Positions 55,140 to 64,000 of a stretch of DNA of 64,000 bases are shown here, piece by piece. The notes beneath the pieces are model-generated. The model worked only from the letters and a program-made list of their open reading frames with translations. It was not told where the DNA came from and ran no database searches. Numbering within the stretch: the stretch's first letter is position 1; every line of letters starts with the position of its first letter. Location of the stretch: assembly GCA_949316495.1 (NCBI GenBank), contig OX439012.1, positions 24,571,166 to 24,635,165 on the forward strand, written 5' to 3'. A program made the position numbers and the translations under genes. The DNA is from Amphiduros pacificus (Eukaryota > Annelida > Polychaeta > Phyllodocida > Hesionidae).

Positions 55140-57010
55140 TTCTGGCTTAATGTAACATTCCCTTGGGCAGCAACTTGTTACAATGCAATCATGATAATGA
55201 CGTCAGGCTGATTAGATCATGAACTTTTGAACCCCAGTTTATAATTTATCAATTTAGTATATAGATACACTAGTCCAGAAAAGATTGGTTAGTCCTGCCA
55301 TTAAACTAATGTAAGACTATTTTTTACAACGTCTTGCTGGATTGTTTGTTCTAGAATTCAAATACATGTATACTATTTGGAGATCAATATTTTCATATTC
55401 TTGTTTATTGTCATGTTTATACATTAGTTTACTGAGGGAATACATTTAGTAGTCACATTTATATAAGTTAGTTTTTCAAGAACATTTAGTTGTGTGACTA
55501 TTTCCGGATGCAGTTTAAGCAAACTACCTTTCCAAAATTAATATTAATATATTTACCGGTAGGTATTAATCATATATTATACCACTTTGCAGAAAGAGAA
55601 ATACTCTGGTAGTATTTGTACTAAGATCATGTTAATGTGTACATGTTTTTGTAGAAAACAACAATAAAGATTAAAAAACGTTTAGACTAATGTTGCCGTC
55701 CTCTTTATAATACCTCAGTCAATATTATATATATTCCCAAATATTTCATTATTGAAACATTTAGAGCAGAGGGATAGTAATGAGATGGAGTGACCATTAA
55801 GGTAGGAATAGTGAGTTTCATCTAACGATTATGCCTGTTAATACAACTTTATATCAACTGGCTGGGCTTTGAAACCTGGGATTCCCTTAGTAAGAGGTCA
55901 GAACAGAGATAAATTTGAGTGTTACGATGTGCATTCCAAAGTGTGGTTATTTTTATTTCAATCCTCAATCACTCCAGGCAGCATTATAGATAACAAATTC
56001 CTAGGGAGAGTTTATTAGTGAGGAAGTTAAGTTTTAACTTCGATCTTCTCTTTTAAGAAATTACCTGCTCAAGATTGCTCTGGGAAAGGATTATTTCTGA
56101 AGTAACCTTCAGGAAATTTCCACAAACATTACAAAAAAGCAATGATCAGCACGTCTAAGGCCATTATCTTATGTCACAAATGCCAATGAATCAAATATTC
56201 ATGTGTGTAATTCAACATATTTATTGGAAATCCAATTGTATTAAAAGTGGCAATTAGCCTTCCAATCATCTTTGTAAACTTCACATCCTTATTCAAGTGT
56301 TTTTCTTATATATTTCCATGTTTCGCTCGGACTCCGGTTTAATACCCTGACCTCCACGTAAAATATTTTATGAGTGGATGATTGCATACAGAATCGGGAC
56401 GTTATTGTGTCAGAGATAAATTACTTACCTATTAAATAATTACCAATATTTAGACATGGTGCTGGCCATGGCACTATTCTTTATATGTAGACCAATGCTT
56501 AAATAACCACCTCCTGTATTAGATCCAATAATTATGAAATTAAATATGAATGAATAAGTTCTACATATTAAATAACATTTTGATTTAAATAAAACAGGGA
56601 TTTATGTGTATTAGAAGTCACATATATAAAAAACAAAAGGTTTGGAATATGCATTTTTCTTTTTTTCATAATATTTATTATTGATGCAATCAAAACAGAA
56701 ATGAACAGATGTATTTGAAGTAATTTTGAATGGATAGTATTGTAAGCCTGAAAAGAGCAACTATTCTGATTTTTTATTTTAAATAAAGAAACCAATATGT
56801 GCTATAAAACTACAATAAACCATTGACCAATCTTTTTTTTAATATTAATGTTCAATTTTCCACTGTTTTGAAGTCGGCAACTATGATAGGATCAAAGGAT
56901 TTTGAATCCATTGTGTAAAACAATGCGTTACCATGACTCCATATCTCATATAACGGCCGTCACGCCTCCATTCATAATTACTCCAAGATATAATATAGAT
57001 AGTGTTAAAA
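55140..57010. other. Unassigned stretch
   Basis: An AATAAA at about 55663 could serve as the polyadenylation signal of the plus-strand gene, but that is far from its stop. Nothing else is recognised. Confidence 0.35.
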
Positions 57011-57994
57011 TTACGCATAAATAAAATCCGGAGGAGGCCACTTAAGTTGTCCTAATTTCTTAAATGTCCATTGGTAACATGTCCTAATCACACATAAGGT
57101 TATCATCGCAGATATAAGATATAACAGAACCATTACAGCATGATTGTGGCGATCTACAGCATCCATAACGAGGCCATCCCATTGATGCCAGGTGGCGGCC
57201 TGATCATGCTGAAAGTAAAGTTTATGCTGCTGGACAGTGAGAACATGCACCTGTGGTTTACACTGGAACTTTAAGTAGTTTTTATACACAAAAAGAGGAC
57301 CGGATGACATCATGATACTCCAATGAGGGGTGATATACCAACCATTGCTGGGTATCAGGTCTGAGGTGAGGTTTGATAAGTACATATGTCCAGAGGGTGC
57401 ACCCATCATATTGTTTGTTATTCCAAAAGGATCAGTGGCTGCAAGTAACACATCTGCAGTTTTTGGTATATTGGCAAGAATGGTGTCAAAGGGAACTCTG
57501 CATTTTAGATCCATGTCAACATAGATCCCCCCGGAATGGTGCAGTATGAAATACCTGGCAGCGTCAGGTCTCTGGATGTCATATCTATATCCCTCATAGG
57601 TGGACACAAACCAGGGATAATTGTCCCTCAGAAGTTTCTCTATATCAGCATCTGTCCATAGTTTAAATTCATATCCAGGATTCAGTTTTCGACACACATC
57701 TTGATAAGATGTCCATTTTTCCGGTATATCCTTGGTTTTCCATGTCTGGTGTACAACTTTGGGAATGGCGTCTGATGCGCTTTTCAGTTGTAACCATGGA
57801 GATGGAGCGTTGACAGGACATAATCCATTTGTAAGCTTTGGTGAAATATATTCCAGGTAGGTTGTGTACATATAGAAGCAAAATGGTGGCAGTAGGATGG
57901 AAAACACCACTAGGAAAACCAGCACACCAACTGCCACCATCAAAACTTTGTAGAGAGAGGCAACAACTCCCCACATTTTAAAAGTGTTGACCAT
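57011..57994 (-). CDS. DXD glycosyltransferase, SUR1/OCH1-like, intronless
   Basis: A single open frame of 327 residues. It has an N-terminal hydrophobic segment (about 13-46), so it is a Golgi/ER-type signal-anchored protein, and a second one near the C-terminus (about 285-305). The catalytic part fits the 'glycosyltransferase sugar-binding region with DXD motif' family: IPKVVHQTWKT (77-87), YEFKLWTDADIEKLL (108-122), RPDAARYFIL (142-151), GGIYVDMDLKC (155-165) with the metal-binding D160-x-D162, and SSGP (230-233). The layout and length resemble inositol-phosphoceramide mannosyltransferases (SUR1/CSH1 type), which transfer a sugar from a nucleotide donor to a sphingolipid; the real substrate here is unknown. 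The start at 57994 gives a cytoplasmic tail of about 12 residues; Met7 is an alternative. No intron is needed, unlike the neighbouring genes. Confidence 0.88.
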   Translation of the reverse strand: MVNTFKMWGVVASLYKVLMVAVGVLVFLVVFSILLPPFCFYMYTTYLEYISPKLTNGLCPVNAPSPWLQLKSASDAIPKVVHQTWKTKDIPEKWTSYQDVCRKLNPGYEFKLWTDADIEKLLRDNYPWFVSTYEGYRYDIQRPDAARYFILHHSGGIYVDMDLKCRVPFDTILANIPKTADVLLAATDPFGITNNMMGAPSGHMYLSNLTSDLIPSNGWYITPHWSIMMSSGPLFVYKNYLKFQCKPQVHVLTVQQHKLYFQHDQAATWHQWDGLVMDAVDRHNHAVMVLLYLISAMITLCVIRTCYQWTFKKLGQLKWPPPDFIYA

Positions 57995-59690
57995 TTTTCA
58001 ATTCATAAACTTGTATATTACATCAATATAATGTCATGGGCTGCTTGATGTGATTCATTCACTCACCAACTTTGCCAATGCTCTGTGATAAGTTCTCTGA
58101 ATGACTATTAAAACTATGACAGTATTATATAGATAATGCCATTATATAGATATGTTTCTTAAATATTCCATCCTGATAACATCCAACTGACCATTTAACA
58201 ATTTAGCTTTATGCATTGCCCATTACCGGTACGTTTATATCCTAGATGTTGGTAACCTGGTGTCACTCTCCGGTGCCCCTTTTGTGTGTGTGCGTGTGTG
58301 TATCTCCTTTAAAATACCATATCCTTAACCTATGTAGGTTTACACGAAATATAACACCACAACTGTTCTGTGATGTATAACGTATAAAGTATAACAGCTG
58401 TCCTGAAAAGTTTAACAGCACAGCTGTCCTATGAAGTATAACACAGCTGTCATAGGAAGGAAAACACCACAGCTGTCCTGTGAAGCAGTTTTCAGTTTAA
58501 CATCATATAGTTTAGCACCACAGTTGACCTATGAAGCAATACACCACAGCTGCCCCGTAATGTATAACAAAACAGCTGTCCTATGACGTATAATATTGCA
58601 GCTGACTTTCGGGGTTTAGGACTCCAGTTTATCTATCTCACAAATCACTATGAGTGGTTGAAACTATTAATGTCACCTGACCTGATGCATTCATCAAGTA
58701 TACTTCCCACAATGCATTGCAGCAATAATTCCAAATGATTCATTCATGTAGATATACAATAATCTGACAAATGATGCGTTAAGCTATTATAGATATATGT
58801 TGATGTTAAGTGCCACCCATAATAGAGATGATTCAATGTTACATAATAGTATCAATCTGATTGTAAGCTATATGCATAGTGCCCTTATTTTGAGGTTCAT
58901 TTGTGGATGTGTAAATGTTTGACACTTAACATACAAATTGCATTGCCATGCAATGAGGTTTTTGAATTTTGAATAATTGTATATATTTTCTTTTAGACTC
59001 AAAAGCTGACCACTGAAGCCTGTGCAAATCAATGGTTTCTTCAAAGATCGATGTTGATTATTTGTTATAGACTCAAAGTCGGTCCGACAGCATAGATGTA
59101 TGGTTTTGAAGGACTTATTAAACCTTGTGGGTCGGTAAACTGTTCCTGTAACAGTAAAATATTAAAGATACGCCACATATGTACATTCAAATGAGATTAA
59201 TAAAATAAAATATACTGGAATAAATCTAAAGCTATTCTGTGCTCAATCAGACTGTTTCTATGACCTGCCATTAAGGTTCAATCAATCAGAGACAGACAAA
59301 AGCCAACGCCGGGGATTCACGCCATTATCAGTGGATCTTGGTAGATACAATGCTTTGTATAGGTGGCGATAGGTGGCGTGACGGTGCACCTCAATGAGCG
59401 GGACAATGGCACTTCACCCATGGCCACTTTATGTTAGTTGTATTGCCTAGGCTTTGAGTGCCCACGAGATATAAGTGGAATGCTAGCATGACAAATCAAA
59501 TCAAATCAAATTGACCTTTAATACTGTACAGTCGATGACAACAAAACTGCGGATGACATTGAAGCTACGGTTCCATTTTCAAGCTTTTTTTAAGTGCACC
59601 TGCACTCTCGGAAAATATTCTTATCAGGCTGTTGTCAGATACATGAAATGTATCAAATGGTTGATAGACATCGGCAATCAATTGATAAAC
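57995..59690. other. Upstream of the glycosyltransferase; degenerate repeats
   Basis: Between about 58375 and 58625 a 26-30-bp theme (tataacaccacagctgtcct, atgaag) recurs eight or nine times with many changes. A short (TG)n is at 58285-58300. No promoter motif could be assigned. Confidence 0.5.
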
Positions 59691-59697
59691 TGAAACG

Positions 59698-59945
59698 CTG
59701 TTCTGTCGTCTGCAGCTCTGTTGTCGTCTGCAGTTTTGTTGTCGTCTGCAGCTCTGTTGTCGTCTGCAGCTCTGTTGTCGTCTGCAGCTCTGCAGTTCTT
59801 TTGTCGTCTGCAACCCTGCTGTCGTCTGCAGCTCTGTTGTCGTCTGCATCTCTGTTGTCGTCTGCAGCTCTGCTGTCCTATGCAGTTCTGTTGTCGTCTG
59901 CAGCTCTGTTGTCGTCTGCAGCTATGTTGTCGTTGGCTGTATGTA
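59698..59945. repeat. 18-bp minisatellite
   Basis: About thirteen units of ttgtcgtctgcagctctg, each with the PstI-type palindrome ctgcag. As the period is a multiple of three, several frames stay open (SSVVVCSS on plus, RRQQSC on minus); these are not genes. A short alternating tract (cgtgtacgcgtgtacgcgtg) follows at 59965. Confidence 0.95.
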
Positions 59946-59989
59946 TTACTTGTTCCCAATAAGCGTGTACGCGTGTACGCGTGTACAGG

Positions 59990-60780
59990 TATTGTGTGTC
60001 AAATATGGATGAATTTCTCTTGGCTTATATTATCTTAGTATGTAGAAAGATGGCAATCATAGATCATGGCTGACAGTGCAAGAAAAACAATATGAACATG
60101 TCAACGATCACACCGAGAGACTTAAATATATTGTGCTTTCCAGATCTTATCTTTCAGATTTCTTTGTTTCAGTGTATAAATGAAGGTCAATGGCATTTAC
60201 AATGATATGCATTCATTATTTTTCTAATTGAAAGACCTGTATAGATCTCTCAGCTAATAAACAATTTTGTAAATACCATTTAGTTATTTACAATGCGTAA
60301 ATATGTTGTATTTCAATTAATATATCAAATTGCATATTTCAGGTCGAGAGCAATATTGCAAATATTGTTTAATTTCTTTCTACATGTTTTTAAATTTGTT
60401 GTTTACATATACATAAATACTTCTTCACCTTGATATATTGATGTGTTGTAAATATCAACATATACATTTTAGAAAATTCTATTTCCATGATCCTTTGGTT
60501 GTTTAGATACTGACAGCAATTTTCATGGTGAAAATGTTCACTACAAGCCAGGTTATTAGCAAATCTTGGATTGTAAGTGACAAGAAATGGTATAACACGT
60601 CTTAATCGCGTCTGCTGGTCTTTTACACTTCTATGGTACAATAAAACATTCAGGTCTCTTGTATATCTCTATTATTATGATCCTGAGATTATTTAGATAC
60701 TGAGAGGAGTTTTCAGGGTGAAAAGATGCTCCAAGAGAAGCCAATCTGGGATCGTAAGTGGCTTACGACATTTATTCAAC
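59990..60780. repeat. AT-rich stretch with a diverged duplication
   Basis: A phrase at about 60478-60580 (ttccatgatcc, gtttagatactgacag, gaaaatg...aag) recurs at about 60672-60765 (attatgatcc, atttagatactgagag, gaaaagatg). A single old duplication of about 190 bp; no gene. Confidence 0.5.
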
Positions 60781-60794
60781 ATTAGGTGCCCATC

Positions 60795-60930
60795 CTATTC
60801 TGGCTGGATTTCAGTTGGTAGATTATTCGCCTTGAAACCCAGTGATTCCTAGTTCGGTTCCCAATTACTAACAAGCGCTATGAGCAGACATTGTCTGCAA
60901 CCAGCGCTACATAATTGTCATATTTACATT
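60795..60930 (+). mobile_element. Second SINE-like family, copy 2
   Basis: A tRNA-like head (ggatttcagttggtagatta, then ctagttcggttcccaatt as box B-like) followed by caagcgctatgagcagacat and tgtctgcaaccagcgctaca, matching 13200-13326. No full cloverleaf, so not a tRNA gene. Confidence 0.6.
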
Positions 60931-60949
60931 TCTGCAATGCTACATAAGC

Positions 60950-62680
60950 TTATGAAAGTGATGGTTTAAGTTGTGAGGGATGTACACGTAACTTGGTTGG
61001 TGTGCTATAAAATCTTTAACTCCTCTTCTTTCTTCACTGTTTGACTATGGTTGTGACACATTTTTTTATGGTTGTGGTGAGCAGAAAACATTTACAGTAG
61101 GGCCCTAGTGTTGACTGACACCTGTTAGTAGAAGACCTTTACAGTATGTTTCTGGTGCTGCCATCTGTTAATACAAAACATTTGCAGTTTGGCCCTGGTG
61201 CTGACACCTGTTATGAAAAAAACACTTTAACAGTATGGCCCTGGTTCTAGCACCTATCAGCAGAAACCTTTTCAGTATGATTTGATTTCATTTGATATGT
61301 TGGCCACTCCATTTTTTTCTCTTGGGAACTCAGCACCTACGCAATATAACTAACACTCAATAGGAAATCCTTTCCGCACCATATACAATAGTTATAAATG
61401 TCAAATTTTACATTTTGTTGATTTTGAAAATCTTGCCCTGTGACCATGAAGATATCAACCCTATATAAATTTCTTTTAGGTTAATCATATATGCCAGGTA
61501 ACATTGATTCTGCAGTATTAAAACATTCAGAAAAGCATTACCAATTACAATTGAAATGATGCAGGTGATGACCTTAATCCAGAGGTCAACGGAGATTAAC
61601 AAGACTGTGACTCATTGTATGCTTTTTACATATGCATAACATTTTGTTTCTAATATTTTCCCATGCACTCATGATGAAATAATGATCTTTTTGGCAAAAA
61701 AATAGGTCAAAGTGACATAGTTACACAAATTATTTTCTAAATGATAGGACAAGATAATAGGGTGGTCATAGTACTGATTTTAAAGTGGAAAGACCACACC
61801 TATGACCTTATATATAGGTCAAGGTATATAGGTCAAATCACTCGGGCCTGATAGGTCGATCACGTTTGCCAGGTTTCACTGATTTTGATGTATTTTGAAC
61901 AAGTGTTGATTTTAAAAAATCAAGCTCGCGTAAGTTTCCAAAATCCCAAGCGAAAAAAAACCCAAGGCTAAATCTTTTTACTCTACTACGCACTCACATA
62001 TCACTTCTCAAACGAAAGCGACATCTGACGGTGTAATCAGAATTATTTCGCCAAAACATGGCCGCCATGGACCGATAATCGGGGTAGGCTCCATTGACTT
62101 ACAGCTTAACCATCTTGAAACCTCGAACATCTAGCCCTAAAGGCAAAACAAACGCGAGCGAAAATGAAAAATAGGGCATTTACAAACAGGGATGCCCCAA
62201 GGCTCGACATGACCTTGACCTTGACTAACAGTTACAAATGGTTCACCGCCAGAATAATCCTAGGTGTACATGTACATATTATCATATCATAATTTCTTGT
62301 CTTCTTATATATTTTTCCGTTATCTTTAGTGATCTGCATAATCATAAACATACGTGGCTCTGTGCACGATTTATTGATTGGCATTATCAATAAATAGGAA
62401 CTTCATGTGATGAGAGAAAAAATAAATGAGAAATCATCATATATATATATATATATTTAAGAAAAGACTGGTGTGTTTATCAAATATCGAGATATAACTT
62501 CACTGAAAATATGTCACTGCATGTCTTGACATCAGTACATTTGTCGCAAAGCAGTAGAAAATATATCTGAAATTGGAGTTGGAACACTGTAGTTTGAAAT
62601 TGAAGTTGAAACACTGTAGTTTTGAACAGTCAAGGAGGATTAAAAAGCTGTGAATGCGTTCACAGGTATTGTATTAACAG
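60950..62680. other. Unassigned stretch with repeat remnants
   Basis: About 61065-61280 has four diverged ~58-bp units (gcagaaaacatttacagta, tggccctggtgctgacacct). About 61830-61910 and 62200-62230 carry pieces of repeat C (gatcacgtttgccaggtt, catgaccttgaccttgac). A (TA)n lies at 62441-62457. No gene is seen. Confidence 0.45.
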
Positions 62681-62818
62681 AGCCATGGGCAAGCTTATTA
62701 GTCTCAGTTCCTGTGGTGATCCAAAGGTCGTGGGAACTGTGAGATGACAATTCAGTGAGGCAGCAATATATCTGCTACCAGTAGGTCTCATCCAGAAATG
62801 ACTGAAATAACAAACAAA
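62681..62818 (+). mobile_element. SINE copy with internal deletion
   Basis: The head part (gagccatgggcaagcttatt, ggtgatccaaaggtcgtggg) joins early to the body tgacaattcagtgaggcagc, ctgctaccagtaggtctcat, and the tail is shortened to aaataacaaacaaa. Confidence 0.8.
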
Positions 62819-62819
62819 T

Positions 62820-64000
62820 GTATTAACGGTAAAATAATTTATGATGGCTGGTAATTGGTCGAAAATTGCCTCAAAATCTCTCAAGGACCTAACATGTTTT
62901 GTAATAATGGCTTCAACAGCATCACGTTATAATTTATGTTTTATATCGTTTCCAATGCAATTCAGAGAGGATAAAAATATGAAGGTGTATCAAGGCTGGG
63001 ACTAAAAGGACAATTTGAGGGTCATAATGACTCATAAAAGGACCAATCTAATTCCAAATGGTAATGAATGGATGAGAATATTTCCATCTTTGAATAATGT
63101 AGTTGTTAATATTTTCAAACAAGTATATTATAAATATTTTATTTTTATCCAAAACAGTCATTATCTTATCTTCAAAATGCTAATTTGACACACTTTTTCT
63201 AAGAGAATCTTTTGACAGTGAGTCAAAATACAAACACCTTTATTAATTAGATAGCGTTTGTACATTGATATATAATGTAATATCTACTAGATTTTGGACA
63301 AAAGTGGCCTTTGATACTTAATATTAAAATGAATTATTGGCCATAAGATCCATAGTCCATGGAGATAGTGAATTAATGTGAACACGTTTATTTTAAGGAA
63401 TAATTAATTTCATATCAAGTATTCAAGTAGTTTCTTCCTTGATACACACTTGGCAACATTTAATGTGACTCAAAACAGTGACCTTTGGTATTTAGAATGA
63501 ATTATTGGCCATGAAGTCCATGGTCATGGTCTCCAACAATTTGAGATGATGAATTAATGTAGATTAAAGCGTATTATAATCTGTATGTATTTTAGTGTAT
63601 TCATTGACGCTTGGATACATATTTGGCGTCATTTAATGTGACTCTCTTGTTAAAATATAACTTATAACAGTTAACCTTCCTATAACATTATGCGCAGAAT
63701 GCAATGTTCAACAGGAACAAAAACATCAAGTTGGAATAGAGAGAAGTAGTGTTTTCTATATTAGTCCTTGACTACGTTCAATGTCTGACGTCTGCAGCCT
63801 TCATTGGTATCAGTTATGTTCTCACATCTTATCACCTGACCTCAAGGTTTGCTATTAGCATTAATGTAAATAGAAGCGTTGGTTGCTTGGCTCTGGTGAT
63901 ATGGTCAATCCAGTGGCCCCCAAAGGGAAACTTTTAATTAAAAATTTGAAAAAAACCCTTATGGTCTGTAGGTATGATGATTTTAAAAGTAATTAAGAAG
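62820..64000. other. AT-rich stretch with a diverged duplication
   Basis: The phrase gaattattggccat(a/g)a(a)gtccat and the phrase tggcaacatttaatgtgact recur at about 63330/63495 and 63450/63625. The small ORF at 63749-63937 has no recognised domain. Confidence 0.4.

Noticed and set aside
59565-60038. ORFs with SSVVVCSS or RRQQSCRRQQ
   Set aside because: Translation of an 18-bp minisatellite.

Overview
This is eukaryotic (animal) DNA: AT-rich, intron-bearing and dense in dispersed and tandem repeats, with few coding exons. A tRNA-headed SINE recurs at nine places. Its 3' end reads roughly 'gttgaaagtgatgtaaaaccc' followed by (CAAA)n, a type I associate with molluscs, and the LINE types also fit a lophotrochozoan, most likely a mollusc. 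The species cannot be told from the sequence.

Layout. 1-4.15 kb: the 5' two thirds of an APE-type LINE on the minus strand, with a tandem-monomer 5' UTR, a tiny CCCH-finger ORF1 and an ORF2 running off the window. 7.5-8.7 kb (minus): two exons of a putative type II membrane protein with a C-type-lectin-like half domain. 12.3-13 kb: a decayed LINE. 13.7-21.6 kb (plus): a two-exon nuclear receptor of about 450 residues with a ligand-binding domain, a CtBP-type PMDLS motif and no DNA-binding domain. Its 6.6-kb intron is full of microsatellites and minisatellites. 22-34 kb: repeats only (SINEs, two copies of a family with an internal microsatellite, a foldback element, a LINE 3' end, two small retroelement fossils, a ~210-bp tandem array). 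35-37 kb: a homogeneous 204-bp satellite of eight units just behind a candidate first exon. 39.5-52.2 kb (plus): a multi-exon gene of unknown family. Its coding exons join in phase to 1,189 codons, with a Cys-rich segment, a coiled coil, basic nuclear-type stretches and a C-terminal 11/12-residue repeat. Its introns carry a 2-kb 22-bp minisatellite and two ~650-bp DNA transposons in opposite orientation on either side of exon 5. 57.0-58.0 kb (minus): an intronless DXD glycosyltransferase resembling SUR1-type inositol-phosphoceramide mannosyltransferases. 58-64 kb: repeats and unassigned sequence.

The genes are unrelated in function; this is an ordinary gene-poor eukaryotic segment, not an operon or a single system. 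The items most worth a second look are the nuclear receptor without a DNA-binding domain, the novel repeat-tailed gene with its inverted transposon pair around one exon, and the LINE with palindromic 5' monomers.
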